DNA of 42,837 nucleotides from JAKCDU01 sp035551615 (lineage in GTDB: Bacteria > Actinomycetota > Acidimicrobiia > Acidimicrobiales > Palsa-688), in assembly GCA_035551615.1 (NCBI GenBank), contig DASZNC010000056.1, forward strand, positions 1 through 42,837, read 5' to 3'. The position numbers and the translations under genes are program-made. How positions within the stretch are numbered: the first letter of the stretch is position 1; every line of letters begins with the position of its first letter. The notes beneath the pieces are model-generated. The model did no database searches, was not told the origin of the DNA, and saw only the letters and a list, made by a program, of their open reading frames with translations. This document shows positions 14,284-23,575 of this stretch, piece by piece.

Positions 14284-15075
14284 GTGACCCTGTTCTCTCC
14301 AGACGCCGTACCAGAGGCGGTGACGACGGCTCCGACCCGTCGCCTCCGCCTTCTGGTCGCTTATGACGGCAGCGGCTACCACGGCTTCGCCGTCCAACCG
14401 GGCGTGGCGACCGTCGGCGGTGCGCTGGTCCACGCCCTCGAGCGCTACCTGCGCCACACCGTCGAGTTGACCTGCGCCGGGCGCACCGACACCGGGGTCC
14501 ACGCGTGGGGTCAGGTCGTGACCTTCGACGCCCGCCAGGACGCCGACCCGAAGGCCCTGCAGCGGGCCGTCAACCGCACCCTGCGGCCGGCCATCGTGGT
14601 GCGCCAGGCGACCGTCGCCGACGCCGGCTTCGATGCCCGGCGCTCGGCCACCGGCCGGCTGTACCGGTACACGGTGCGTAACGATCCGGTGCTCGATCCT
14701 TTTACCGCCGGAACCGCATGGCACGTACCGGCGCCGCTCGACCTGCCGGCCATGCGGCTGGCTTGCGACGCCCTCCACGGTGAGCACGACTTCGGATCGT
14801 TCTGCCGCCGACCGCCGGTCCCTGACGCCTCACTGGTGCGGATGGTGCGCCGGGCCGGGTGGGAGGACCTGGGCGGCGGGATGCTGCGCTTCGAGATCGA
14901 GGCGTCGTCGTTCTGCCACCAGATGGTGCGGTCGGTGGTCGGCACGCTGGTCGAGGTGGGACTGGGGAAGCGCCGGGCCGGGGAGATGTCCACCGTGTTG
15001 CGGGCCAGGAACCGCCAGGCGGCCGCTTCGCCGGCGCCGGCCCACGGGCTGTGCCTGTGGGAAGTCAGCTACTGA
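14284..15075 (+). CDS. truA: tRNA pseudouridine synthase A
   Basis: Isomerises uridines 38-40 in the tRNA anticodon arm. The catalytic Asp is D69 in CAGRTDTGVHAWGQV. The first RNA-binding block LLVAYDGSGYHGFAVQP is near residues 22-38, and SFCHQMVRSVVGTLVEVGLGK near 216-236 is the conserved C-terminal block. It ends the alpha operon, a common place for truA. GAGGGG 8 nt before the GTG is the SD, and it lies inside a 6-bp stem (14260-14274), which might modulate translation. GTG 14320 is an alternative start. The stop abuts the convergent ilvA stop with no spacer. Confidence 0.96.
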   Translation: MTLFSPDAVPEAVTTAPTRRLRLLVAYDGSGYHGFAVQPGVATVGGALVHALERYLRHTVELTCAGRTDTGVHAWGQVVTFDARQDADPKALQRAVNRTLRPAIVVRQATVADAGFDARRSATGRLYRYTVRNDPVLDPFTAGTAWHVPAPLDLPAMRLACDALHGEHDFGSFCRRPPVPDASLVRMVRRAGWEDLGGGMLRFEIEASSFCHQMVRSVVGTLVEVGLGKRRAGEMSTVLRARNRQAAASPAPAHGLCLWEVSY

Positions 15076-16287
15076 TTACTTGACCCGGTCGACCTGATAG
15101 CCGGCCGCCTTCAGCGCCCGCACCACCTCGTCGTGGTGGGCCCGGTCACGGGTCTCGACTGTCACCTGCACCTCGACCTCGGACACGGCCAGGCGGCGCC
15201 CGCTGCGGTGGTGCTCCACGTCGAGCACGTTCAGGCGGAGCCGGGCCAGCTCGGAGGTGAGGGAGGCCAGCGCGCCCACCCGGTCGGCCATGACCACGCG
15301 GAGCGTGAGGTAGCGGCCGGCGGCGGTCAGGCCGTGCTCGATCATCTTCATGAGCAGCAGCGGATCGACGTTGCCGCCCGACAGGATGACCACCACCGGG
15401 CCGTCGCCGGGCACCCGCTCCGACAGGACGGCGGCCAGCGGCGCCGCGCCGGCCGGTTCCACGGCCGCCTTGGCCCGCTCGACGGCCAGCAGCATGGCCC
15501 GGCTGATCTCCTCCTCGTCGACGGTGACCACGGCCTGGGCGAAGGCCCGGGCGTGGGCCAGCGTGAGTTCACTGCAGCGGGCCACGGCGATGCCGTCGGC
15601 CATGGTGGCCACCCGTTCCAGGGTCACCGGATGGCCGGCGGCCAGCGCCGCCGAGAGCGTGGGCGCACCGAGCGCCTCCACCCCGATGACGGCCGGGCGA
15701 TGGGTGCCGGGCGCCTGGGCGATGGCCGCGCCGACGCCGGCCAGCAGGCCGCCCCCGCCAGCCGGGACGACCACCGCCTCGGCCTCGGGGGCCTCCTCCA
15801 GGATCTCCAGCCCGACCGTTCCCTGACCGGCGATGACGGCCGGATCGTCAAAGGGGGGGACGTACACCGCTCCGGTCGCCGCCGCGAAGCGTTGGGCCGC
15901 TTCTATGCACTCGTCCACCACCTCGCCCTCGAGTCGGACCGACGCCCCGTAGGCCCGGGTCGCCTCGATCTTCGGGAGAGCCGCCCCGGTGGGCATGAAG
16001 ATGGTCGCCGCCCGCCCGGTGAGGGTGGCGGCCAGGGCCACCCCCTGGGCGTGGTTGCCGGCCGAGGCGGCCACCACACTCTCGCCGGCCGGCAACTGGG
16101 CGATGCGATTGAACGCCCCCCGGATCTTGAACGAGCCGGTGCGCTGACGGTATTCGGGCTTGATGAGCACGGTCCGGCCGGCCAGGCGGGAGATGGATTC
16201 GGACCGCTCGACCGGGGTCGGCCGCAGCACCGAGCGGACCCGTTCGCGAGCTTCGAGGATGGTCTCGTAGCCGACCAGTTCGGTCAC
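15076..16287 (-). CDS. ilvA: Threonine ammonia-lyase (threonine dehydratase) with ACT domain
   Basis: PLP enzyme that converts threonine to 2-oxobutanoate plus ammonia, the first step to isoleucine. The 403 residues are of the short, TdcB-like class. PLP Lys54 lies in TGSFKIRGAFNRI. SAGNHAQGVALAA near 81-93 binds the substrate, and the PLP-phosphate loop is VPAGGGGLLAGVG near 175-187. A single C-terminal ACT domain (about 325-400) suggests allosteric control by amino acids. The GTG at 16287 is 1 nt from the stop of the upstream CtaG-like gene, so the two may be co-transcribed although functionally unrelated. Confidence 0.92.
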   Translation of the reverse strand: MTELVGYETILEARERVRSVLRPTPVERSESISRLAGRTVLIKPEYRQRTGSFKIRGAFNRIAQLPAGESVVAASAGNHAQGVALAATLTGRAATIFMPTGAALPKIEATRAYGASVRLEGEVVDECIEAAQRFAAATGAVYVPPFDDPAVIAGQGTVGLEILEEAPEAEAVVVPAGGGGLLAGVGAAIAQAPGTHRPAVIGVEALGAPTLSAALAAGHPVTLERVATMADGIAVARCSELTLAHARAFAQAVVTVDEEEISRAMLLAVERAKAAVEPAGAAPLAAVLSERVPGDGPVVVILSGGNVDPLLLMKMIEHGLTAAGRYLTLRVVMADRVGALASLTSELARLRLNVLDVEHHRSGRRLAVSEVEVQVTVETRDRAHHDEVVRALKAAGYQVDRVK

Positions 16288-16288
16288 C

Positions 16289-17149
16289 TCACGACCCGGC
16301 CCGGGCGGCCGCGTCGCGCGACGCCCGCCACAGCGCCAGCTGGCGGGCGGCCGCCTCCTCGTTGGCCAGATCGTTGGACTTGACCCGCCGCTCCTCGGTC
16401 CGCAGCCACTGGGCGAAGACCCATATGGCGCCGCACAGGGCGACCGTTTCGCCGATCACCCAGATGACGGCGCCGCCCAGGTGGAGGCTGCCCATGCTGA
16501 TGTGGGGGGCGATGGGATGCACCTGGCTCTCGAGGGTCATGCCCAAGATGGCGTACACCGGGAACATCAGCAGCAGGTAGAGGATGCGCGACCAGAAGCC
16601 CATCCGCCGGTGGATCGGATCGATGTCGGCCACCGGCCAGAAGTGCAGCCAGCCGAGCACCAGGAGGGCCAGGTAGATGCCCTGTCGGTCGGCACTGTCG
16701 GCGATGGTGGCCCGGACCAGGCTGGTGAAGAACAGGACGAACAGGGCGGCCGAGAAGGCCAGCCAGGTGAAGAACGGGTGGGTCACCATCCGGACCGGCA
16801 GGCGGTCGAGGACGGCCGCCCGCTCCGGATGATCCGACCCCTGCAGCACCAGCGAGACGGGCGCAGACAGGGCGATGAGCAGTGGGGCGACCAGGGTGAG
16901 CAGGGAGAACTCGATCCCGTAGGCGGTGAAGTTGGCCACCGCGAACGCGCTCAGGCCGGACAGGAGGGCCACGGCCACGGCGACCAGGGCGGCGGCGAAG
17001 CAGGCGGTGCGGTAGGCCGGCCACGCCTTGCCCTTGCCCCGGAGGCGGCGCACCCGCAGGCCGTACCCGACCCCGGCGAGGACCACCACGGCGATCGTCG
17101 CCGGCTCGAAACGGGCCTGGGCGAAAAAGTCAACCGGGGTCAGGCCCAT
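16289..17149 (-). CDS. CtaG-like cytochrome c oxidase assembly protein (Caa3_CtaG family)
   Basis: A 286-residue membrane protein with about seven hydrophobic segments. Family traits include HPFFTWLAF near the middle, LGWLHFWPVADIDPIHR and the closing helix before a basic cytosolic tail. The family is needed for CuB/heme insertion in caa3 and aa3 oxidases in Gram-positives. It is encoded divergently from ctaE-qcrCAB, which supports an oxidase-assembly role. ATG 17149 (MGLTPVDFFAQ) is preferred over a 68-residue longer frame because that extension lacks family character and TATCCT ends 8 nt upstream. Confidence 0.82.
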   Translation of the reverse strand: MGLTPVDFFAQARFEPATIAVVVLAGVGYGLRVRRLRGKGKAWPAYRTACFAAALVAVAVALLSGLSAFAVANFTAYGIEFSLLTLVAPLLIALSAPVSLVLQGSDHPERAAVLDRLPVRMVTHPFFTWLAFSAALFVLFFTSLVRATIADSADRQGIYLALLVLGWLHFWPVADIDPIHRRMGFWSRILYLLLMFPVYAILGMTLESQVHPIAPHISMGSLHLGGAVIWVIGETVALCGAIWVFAQWLRTEERRVKSNDLANEEAAARQLALWRASRDAAARAGS

Positions 17150-17157
17150 CGTCCGCG

Positions 17158-17163
17158 AGGATA
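17158..17163 (-). promoter_or_regulatory. -10-like box (TATCCT) of the CtaG-like gene
   Basis: TATCCT on the - strand ends 8 nt before the ATG at 17149. This fits the leaderless geometry seen elsewhere in the window. Confidence 0.4.
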
Positions 17164-17249
17164 CCGCTGATAGGCCGGGCAGCTGAGGGCGGGCACCGGT
17201 GGCCCCGGGTTTGGGTTTGGTCTTCCCGGTTGTGTAGAAATAAGGCCCA

Positions 17250-17870
17250 GTGACAGCTATATCCACGACCGGGGCGGTCTCTCCGCCGGCACCCGCCCTG
17301 CGGCAGGTGGACCCGTCGATGTACCGACCGAAGTTGCTCCAGGTCGGCGTCATCGTCTGGTTGGCGTCCGAGCTGATGTTCTTCTCGGGCCTGTTCGCCG
17401 CCTACTTCAGCCTGCGATCGGCCGCCATCCACAGCTGGCCGCCGCCGGGGGACACCCTCGAGGTGCCGCCGGTACTGATCGCCACCATCCTGCTGGTCCT
17501 GTCGTCGTTCACGATGCAGTACGGCGTCTACCGGGCCATCCGGGGCTCCAAGTGGGGTTTCATCGGCTGGACGGCGATGACCTTCGTGCTGGGCGCCCTG
17601 TTCGACGGCATGCAGGTGTCCGACTACATCGGCCGGCCGTTCGGCATCGACCGGGACGCCTACGGGTCGGCGTTCTACACGCTGACCGGGTTCCATTTCC
17701 TCCACGTGGCCGGCGGCCTCGTGGGCATGATCATCGTCGGCATCCGGGTGCTGCGGACGCCCCGGTTCGGCCATCGCACCATGCCGGCGATCGAGATGCT
17801 TTCCTACTACTGGCACTTCGTGGACGTGGTGTGGATCGCCATGTTCCTGGCCATCTTCGTGCTGAAATGA
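17250..17870 (+). CDS. ctaE: Cytochrome c oxidase subunit III
   Basis: A 206-residue membrane subunit of the aa3 oxidase with five transmembrane segments, the short actinobacterial form. Signatures: VWLASELMFFSGLFAAYFSLR near residues 36-56, TLTGFHFLHVAGGLVGM near 145-161 and SYYWHFVDVVWIAMF near the end. The Glu in the first motif and the late His are conserved in the family. It starts the ctaE-qcrC-qcrA-qcrB operon, the usual actinobacterial order that yields a bc1-aa3 supercomplex. The TAGAAATA tract at 17235 may be the promoter. The stop overlaps qcrC (ATGA). Confidence 0.96.
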   Translation: MTAISTTGAVSPPAPALRQVDPSMYRPKLLQVGVIVWLASELMFFSGLFAAYFSLRSAAIHSWPPPGDTLEVPPVLIATILLVLSSFTMQYGVYRAIRGSKWGFIGWTAMTFVLGALFDGMQVSDYIGRPFGIDRDAYGSAFYTLTGFHFLHVAGGLVGMIIVGIRVLRTPRFGHRTMPAIEMLSYYWHFVDVVWIAMFLAIFVLK

Positions 17871-18727
17871 GCTCCCTCTTCCGAACCGTGCGCCGCCGTC
17901 GCTGGGCCAAGGGCCCGATCCTCCTCTTCGTCATCGCCCTGGCCGTCTTCTCGGTGCTGTTCCTCAACGAGTCACCGGCCCACAGCAGCCAGGCCCTGGT
18001 GAGCGACAGTCCCCAGGACGTGGCTGCCGGGCAGGTGCTGTACGAGCAGCACTGCCAGGCCTGCCACGGCTACCAGGGCTCCGGCGGTGTCGTCACCGGT
18101 GCGCCGGCCCTGGTCAACGTGGGTGCGGCCGCCGCCGACTTCTACCTCACGACCGGCCGCATGCCGCTCAACGCCCCCAACAACGAGGCGCTGCGCCACC
18201 ACCAGACGGTGTTCACCGGCGACGAGATCCGCCAGCTGGACTCCTACATCGCCGCCCTGCCGACCATCACCGGGAAGGGCGGGGCCAGCCCGGGCATCCC
18301 CAACGTCGAGGGCCTGTGCGCCAACCAGAACCAGGCCCCGGCCGACCTGGCCAAGACCGACCCGGGTTGCGTGACCCTCTCCGAGGGCCAGGAGCTGTAC
18401 GCCATCAACTGCGCCCAGTGCCACCAGGCGGCCGGCTCGGGCGGGATGCTCTCGGGCGGCAACGTGATCCCGGGGCTGCACAACAGCGATCTGACCCAGA
18501 TCGCCGAGGCGCCCATGGTCGGCCCCAAGCCGATGCCCGTCTTCAGCAACCTGACCAACGCCCAGCTGTCGGCCATCGCCCAGTACGTGCACTACCTCCA
18601 CAAGCCCCAGGATCCGGGCGGCTTCTCGATCTCGCACTTCGGTCCGGTGGCCGAGGGCTTCATCGGGATCGCCGTCGGCTTCGCCCTGCTGTGGTTCGCA
18701 TCACGAATGATCGGTAACCGAGGATGA
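17867..18727 (+). CDS. qcrC: Diheme cytochrome c subunit of the cytochrome bc1 complex
   Basis: A 286-residue membrane-anchored diheme cytochrome c that passes electrons from the Rieske protein to oxidase CuA without a free cytochrome c. The N-terminal membrane segment is at about 16-34. Heme site 1 is CQACH at 63-67 and heme site 2 is CAQCH at 182-186. A C-terminal helix (GFIGIAVGFALLWFASRM) re-anchors the protein. The ATG at 17867 overlaps the ctaE stop and its own stop overlaps the qcrA start, so translation is coupled along the operon. The two-heme, two-anchor layout is diagnostic for actinobacterial QcrC. Confidence 0.96.
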   Translation: MSSLFRTVRRRRWAKGPILLFVIALAVFSVLFLNESPAHSSQALVSDSPQDVAAGQVLYEQHCQACHGYQGSGGVVTGAPALVNVGAAAADFYLTTGRMPLNAPNNEALRHHQTVFTGDEIRQLDSYIAALPTITGKGGASPGIPNVEGLCANQNQAPADLAKTDPGCVTLSEGQELYAINCAQCHQAAGSGGMLSGGNVIPGLHNSDLTQIAEAPMVGPKPMPVFSNLTNAQLSAIAQYVHYLHKPQDPGGFSISHFGPVAEGFIGIAVGFALLWFASRMIGNRG

Positions 18728-19770
18728 CCACCACCGACGACGCTTCCAGAACCGGGCACGACGGCCACGACGATCACGTCGAGGAGCGCATCCCGTTCGG
18801 CCGCAATCCCCGTCACTTCGGGATCGACCCGGGCGACCCCTGGCCCGACGACGTCCCGATGGACCAGGACGACAGCCGCTGGCGCTACCAGGACAACCCG
18901 CGGGGGGCCAAGTGGGCGGAGCGGCGGGTGGCCGCCTGCTGGACGGTCACCGCCCTGGCCTCCATCGCCGTGTGCGTCGTCTACCAGACCGGCGCCAACA
19001 ATCAGCTGGCCGGACTGTGCTGGGGCCTGGCCTTCGGTGGCCTGGGTGTCGGCATGATCCTGTGGGCGCGCGACCTGCTGCCCGGCCACGACGTGATCGC
19101 CAGCCGCGGCAACCATGCCATCAGCCACGAAGGCGATCGCATCGCCGTGGCGGAGTCGTTCGGCCGGGGCACCGACGCCATGGCCCGCCGGCCGTTCCTC
19201 GTCACCATGCTGGGCGGCATCGGTGGCATCCTCGGCCTGGGTGCCCTGTACGGCCCCATCTCCTCCCTGGGTCCCCGCCCCCACACCGACCTGTACCACA
19301 CGAAGTGGGGACCGGGCGTCCGGGCGGTGACCGAACAGGGCGACCCCATCAAGCCGACCGATATTCCGGTCGACGGCATCATGACCGTGTTCCCGGAGGG
19401 CAACATCGACGATGCGTTGAGCCCGACGCTTCTCATCAACGTGGGTACGTCCGACTTCGACGTGCAGCCCCAGCGGGTCGGATGGAACCTCCCGACCCCG
19501 GGCGGCAACGTGGTCGCCTTCTCGAAGATCTGCACCCACGCCGGCTGCCCGGCCAGCCTGTACAACGTCGAGAAGAAGCAGCTGATCTGCCCGTGCCACC
19601 AGTCGACGTTCGACGTCCTGCTCGACTGCAAACCGGTGTTCGGCCCGGCGCCGCGTTCGCTGGCCCAGCTGGCGCTGGCCGTCGACCAGGACGGATACAT
19701 CGTCTCCCAGAGCGATTACACCAGAGAAGGCGGGGGACCGGTGGGCCCCGGCTTCTGGAACAGAGGGTAG
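18724..19770 (+). CDS. qcrA: Rieske iron-sulfur subunit of the bc1 complex
   Basis: A 348-residue QcrA that oxidises menaquinol at the Qo site. The [2Fe-2S] ligand boxes are CTHAGC (270-275) and CPCHQS (289-294), which also contain the disulfide Cys pair. Three predicted transmembrane segments, at about 70-90, 95-115 and 160-180, give the long N-terminal anchor typical of actinobacteria. The very start is His/Asp-rich. Overlaps qcrC by 4 nt; qcrB follows after 7 nt. Confidence 0.96.
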   Translation: MTTTDDASRTGHDGHDDHVEERIPFGRNPRHFGIDPGDPWPDDVPMDQDDSRWRYQDNPRGAKWAERRVAACWTVTALASIAVCVVYQTGANNQLAGLCWGLAFGGLGVGMILWARDLLPGHDVIASRGNHAISHEGDRIAVAESFGRGTDAMARRPFLVTMLGGIGGILGLGALYGPISSLGPRPHTDLYHTKWGPGVRAVTEQGDPIKPTDIPVDGIMTVFPEGNIDDALSPTLLINVGTSDFDVQPQRVGWNLPTPGGNVVAFSKICTHAGCPASLYNVEKKQLICPCHQSTFDVLLDCKPVFGPAPRSLAQLALAVDQDGYIVSQSDYTREGGGPVGPGFWNRG

Positions 19771-19777
19771 GTGAGCA

Positions 19778-21316
19778 ATGACCACCCATAAGGAACGTCA
19801 GTCCCAGGACAAGCGCTACCAGATCACCAAGGGTGCCCTCGACGAAGTCGACGAGCGCTTCTCGTCGTCGAAGTGGCTGGTGAGCGCGCTCGACAAGATC
19901 TTCCCCGACCACTGGTCGTTCATGGTCGGCGAGATCGCCATGGACTCGCTGATCATCCTGATCGTGACCGGCATCTACCTGGCGTTGTACTACGTACCGT
20001 CGTCCACCGAGGTCGTCTACGCCCCGACCTCCGGCGTCGTGTACCACCCGCTGGTCGGGCACTCCATGTCCGAGGCCTACCAGTCGGTCATCAACCTGTC
20101 GTTCAACGTTCGTTTCGGCCTCATCATGCGCCAGGCCCACCACTGGGCCGCCCTGATCTTCCTCGCCGCCGTGTTCTTCCACATGGCCCGCATCTTCTTC
20201 ACCGGCGCCTTCCGCAAACCGCGCGAGATCAACTGGATCATCGGCCTCCTGCTCTGGCAGATCGTGGCCCTGGAGGGCTTCACCGGCTACTCCCTACCTG
20301 ACGACCTGCTGTCCGGCGACGGCCTGCGGGTGATCTATTCGATCATCCAGACCATTCCTTTCATCGGCACCTGGTTGTCTTATGCGTTGTGGGGCGGGCG
20401 TTTCCCGGGGACCGACCTGGTACCGCGCCTGTTCGTCGTCCACGAGTTCCTGTTCCCACTGGTGATCGTCGGGTTGCTGACCGCCCACCTGATGATCCTG
20501 TGGCACCAGAAACACACCGACTTCCCCGGCCCGGGCAAGACCGAGACCAACATCCGCGGCAGCCGGGTGTGGCCCCAGTACGCCATGAAGGCCGGCGGCC
20601 TCATGATGCTGGTCGCGTCGGTCACCTTCTTCATGGCCGGCTTCATCCAGATCAACCCGGTGTGGCTGTACGGCCCGTTCAACACGTACAACGTGTCGGC
20701 CGGTACCCAGCCCGACTGGTACCTGGGCTGGCAGGACGGCGCCCTCCGGCTCTGGCCCCACTGGGAGTTCCGCTCGTTCGGCCATGAGATACCGAACCAG
20801 TTCTTCCCCGGCCTGATCCTCCCGGGCATTTTGCTGACCCTGATGTTCGCCTGGCCGGCCATCGACCGGATCATCTACAAGGACCACGACCGGCACAACC
20901 TGCTCGACCGGCCCCGTGACAAGCCGTTCCGGACCGGCGTCGGGGCGGCCGCCGTGGTCTTCTTCATCGACCTGACCATGGCGTGCGGCACCGACCTGCT
21001 GGCCAACAACCTGCACATCGCCTTCGAGCGGCTGATCGAGATCCTGCAGTGGGGCGCCTTCGTCGGTCCCATCGTCGCCTTCTTCCTCGCCTACCGGACC
21101 TGCCTGGCCCTGCAACGGACCGGGACCCATCCGATCCAGCGGCCCATCGGCGGCATCATCTACCGGACGGCCGAAGGCGGTTACCACACGGTCGGTGACG
21201 TGCATGCGGCCCACGGCGACCACGCCGGCGACAACGGGCACGCGGGCGTGGCCCACGCCGGCATCGACAAGGCGTCGGCGGCCGAGCACGCGCCCGATCC
21301 GGTGGCCGGGGACTGA
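19778..21316 (+). CDS. qcrB: Cytochrome b subunit of the bc1 complex
   Basis: A 512-residue cytochrome b of the actinobacterial fused type. Heme-ligand helices carry HHWAALIFLAAVFFHMARIF near residues 121-140 and VVHEFLFPLVIVGLLTAHLMILWH near 222-245. Quinone-site helices follow, and the C-terminal part carries further membrane segments. The last 50 residues are cytosolic and rich in His, Gly and Ala (for example VHAAHGDHAGDNGHAG), which might bind metal. The SD is GGTGAG just before ATG 19778. The drug-target Qo/Qi pocket residues were not compared. Confidence 0.95.
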   Translation: MTTHKERQSQDKRYQITKGALDEVDERFSSSKWLVSALDKIFPDHWSFMVGEIAMDSLIILIVTGIYLALYYVPSSTEVVYAPTSGVVYHPLVGHSMSEAYQSVINLSFNVRFGLIMRQAHHWAALIFLAAVFFHMARIFFTGAFRKPREINWIIGLLLWQIVALEGFTGYSLPDDLLSGDGLRVIYSIIQTIPFIGTWLSYALWGGRFPGTDLVPRLFVVHEFLFPLVIVGLLTAHLMILWHQKHTDFPGPGKTETNIRGSRVWPQYAMKAGGLMMLVASVTFFMAGFIQINPVWLYGPFNTYNVSAGTQPDWYLGWQDGALRLWPHWEFRSFGHEIPNQFFPGLILPGILLTLMFAWPAIDRIIYKDHDRHNLLDRPRDKPFRTGVGAAAVVFFIDLTMACGTDLLANNLHIAFERLIEILQWGAFVGPIVAFFLAYRTCLALQRTGTHPIQRPIGGIIYRTAEGGYHTVGDVHAAHGDHAGDNGHAGVAHAGIDKASAAEHAPDPVAGD

Positions 21317-21365
21317 ACCGCGTCCGAATTGATCCGCAGGGCACTGCGGGCACTGGGGGAGTGCC

Positions 21366-23174
21366 ATGACCATTTCCGAACCGGACGCCGCGCCGGCCCC
21401 GACGTTCGACCCGGACGAGCTCCGGCGCCGCTACCGCGAGGAACGCGACAAGCGACTGCGGGCCGACGGCAACTCGCAATACATCGAGATCGCCGGGGAG
21501 TACCACCACTTCCTCGACGATCCGTATTGCGACCCGACCGAGCAAGAACCGCTCCGCGACGAGGTGACGGCGGTCATCATCGGCGGAGGGTTCGCCGGCC
21601 TGATCACCGGGGCCCGCCTCCGTCAGGCCGGCATCGACGACGTCCGGATCATCGAGAAGGGCGGCGGCTTCGGCGGTACGTGGTACTGGAACCGCTATCC
21701 GGGGGCGCAGTGCGACGTCGAGGCCTACGTCTACCTGCCCCTGCTCGAGGAGACCGGGTACGTCCCCACCGAGAAGTACGTGCACGCGCCCGAGATCCTC
21801 GAGCACTGCCGACGCATCGGTGACCACTTCGGGCTGAGCGAACGGGCCGTGTTCTCCACCGAGGTCAGCGGCCTCGAATGGGAGGCGGCCACCTCCCGCT
21901 GGGTGATCCGCACCAACCGGGGTGACGAGATGCGGGCCCGTTACGTCCTGATGGGCAACGGGCCGCTGCACCGCCCCAAGCTGCCCGGCATCGAGGGCAT
22001 CGAGAGCTTCGCCGGCCATTCGTTCCACACCAGTCGCTGGGACTACGGCTACACCGGGGGCGACTCCACCGGCGGCCTGACGGGGCTGGCCGGCCGGCGG
22101 GTGGGCATCATCGGCACCGGGGCCACCGCCGTGCAGGTCGTTCCCCATGTGGCCGCTGCGGCCGGCGAGCTGTGGGTGTTCCAGCGCACCCCGTCGTCGA
22201 TCGACGTGCGGGCCAACCGGCCCACCGACCCGGCGTGGGCGGCCTCCCTCGAGCCCGGGTGGCACAAGGCCCGGATGGAGAACTTCACCCTGCTCACCTC
22301 CGGCGGCTTCGCGTTGGAGGACCTGGTGATGGACGGCTGGACCGACATCATCGGCCGGCTCATGTTCCGCCTGACCCGGGAGCAGGGCGCCGACCTGTCC
22401 CCGGCCGGGCTGGCGTCGGCCATGGAGATGGCCGACTTCGAGAAGATGGAGCAGATCCGGTCCCGGGTGGACGAGATCGTCGGCGATGCGGAGACGGCCG
22501 CCGCGCTGAAGCCTTGGTACCGCCAGTTCTGCAAGCGGCCGTGCTTTCACGACGAGTACCTGCAGGCCTACAACCGCCCGACGGTCCACCTGGTCGACAC
22601 CAACGGCCAGGGGGTGGAACGGGTCACCGCCGACGGCGTGGTCGTCGGCGGCCGGGAGTACCCCCTCGACTGCCTGATCTTCGCCACAGGGTTCGAGGTC
22701 GGCACCGACTACACCCGCCGGGCCGGCTACGACGTGGCCGGGCGCGACGGCCGGCTCCTGTCGGAGCACTGGAGCACGGGCATGCGATCCATGTTCGGGA
22801 TGCATGTACACGGATTCCCGAACCTGTTGATCCTGGGCCACACCCAGGGTGGCTTCACCGCCAACTACCCGCACCTGCTCGACGAGGCGGCGACCCAGGC
22901 GGCCCACATCCTGGGCCACGCCGAGGCGACCGGCGTGACCGAGATCGAGGTCACCGCCGAGGCCGAGGACGAATGGCTGGACACCCTCCGGTCGACGGCC
23001 CGGGACATCCGGGCGTTCCAGGAGAGCTGCACCCCCGGCTACTACAACAACGAGGGGCAGCCGGCGACCGGCGGCTTCGTGCTGAACGGCTACGGCAAGG
23101 GACCCATGCCGTTCTTCCAGTTGCTCGCCGAGTGGCGGGCGGCCGGCGACTTCGCCGGCCTCCAGCTGCGCTGA
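21366..23174 (+). CDS. Flavin-containing Baeyer-Villiger-type monooxygenase
   Basis: A 602-residue FAD/NADPH enzyme that inserts oxygen next to a carbonyl of a ketone. FAD motif IIGGGFAGL is near residues 75-83. GGTWYWNRYPGAQCD near 101-115 is typical of cyclohexanone and phenylacetone monooxygenases. The Baeyer-Villiger fingerprint FAGHSFHTSRWD spans 215-226. The NADPH motif IIGTGATAVQ is near 247. About 70 residues precede the FAD motif, as in long-form BVMOs. It sits alone between the two oxidase operons. GGGGGAG 5 nt before the ATG is the SD. The substrate (cyclic or long-chain ketone, or steroid) is unknown. Confidence 0.9.
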   Translation: MTISEPDAAPAPTFDPDELRRRYREERDKRLRADGNSQYIEIAGEYHHFLDDPYCDPTEQEPLRDEVTAVIIGGGFAGLITGARLRQAGIDDVRIIEKGGGFGGTWYWNRYPGAQCDVEAYVYLPLLEETGYVPTEKYVHAPEILEHCRRIGDHFGLSERAVFSTEVSGLEWEAATSRWVIRTNRGDEMRARYVLMGNGPLHRPKLPGIEGIESFAGHSFHTSRWDYGYTGGDSTGGLTGLAGRRVGIIGTGATAVQVVPHVAAAAGELWVFQRTPSSIDVRANRPTDPAWAASLEPGWHKARMENFTLLTSGGFALEDLVMDGWTDIIGRLMFRLTREQGADLSPAGLASAMEMADFEKMEQIRSRVDEIVGDAETAAALKPWYRQFCKRPCFHDEYLQAYNRPTVHLVDTNGQGVERVTADGVVVGGREYPLDCLIFATGFEVGTDYTRRAGYDVAGRDGRLLSEHWSTGMRSMFGMHVHGFPNLLILGHTQGGFTANYPHLLDEAATQAAHILGHAEATGVTEIEVTAEAEDEWLDTLRSTARDIRAFQESCTPGYYNNEGQPATGGFVLNGYGKGPMPFFQLLAEWRAAGDFAGLQLR

Positions 23175-23201
23175 CCCGGCCGCCCTTTCGAGGGCGCCGC
23201 C

Positions 23202-23384
23202 GCGCTATCTCGGGCCACAGTTGCAGGGTGGGGCCCGTCTGGACCGTGAGATGGTCGTTTTACGTGTTCTGGCGGTCCAGTCGGTTCCTGCCCCGGATCG
23301 AGTGGACCGCGGGAACGCGCAATACAGCCATCGGGCGGTCCACCCGTCGAACGCCCCCGTAACTGTGGCCCGAAATATCGCGCG
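23202..23384. repeat. 183-bp imperfect palindrome, MITE-like element copy 1
   Basis: Terminal inverted repeats TCTCGGGCCACAGTTG (left) and, read inward from the right, TTTCGGGCCACAGTTA. Inside, TGGACCG-N3-GATGG is mirrored, and the centre is a 12-bp stem (23272-23283 with 23299-23310, 11 pairs) around a 15-nt loop. No transposase or convincing gene is inside. It lies in the 401-bp gap between the monooxygenase and ctaF. It shares ends and internal blocks with the element at 41824-41998. Confidence 0.65.
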
Positions 23385-23438
23385 CCATCGCCCGGCCGGC
23401 GCCCGCCCTGCGCCCCACCATCACGCCGGAGGGTCCTC

Positions 23439-23458
23439 TCCTTTGACCTGTCAAAGGA
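23439..23458. repeat. Perfect 9-bp inverted repeat (TCCTTTGAC-CT-GTCAAAGGA)
   Basis: A palindrome with a 2-nt centre in the gap between convergent genes. It could be a short hairpin (8-bp stem, CCTG loop) ending the monooxygenase transcript, but no U-tract follows on either strand. A protein-binding site is the other reading. Confidence 0.45.
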
Positions 23459-23513
23459 TCAGCTCCCGCCCGCCTCCGCCCGCCAACTCCTCACCCCGCT
23501 CCCCGGAACGAAA

Positions 23514-23540
23514 GATGCCCGCTCCGGGAGGGCGGGCATC
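23514..23540 (-). terminator. Rho-independent terminator of ctaC-ctaD-ctaF
   Basis: A perfect 9-bp stem GATGCCCGC / GCGGGCATC with a 9-nt loop. On the - strand it is followed by TTTCGTT. It begins 36 nt after the ctaF stop. Confidence 0.75.
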
Positions 23541-23575
23541 CATTCTGAAGCCGTCCCGCGGCCCGCAGGGTCGTT

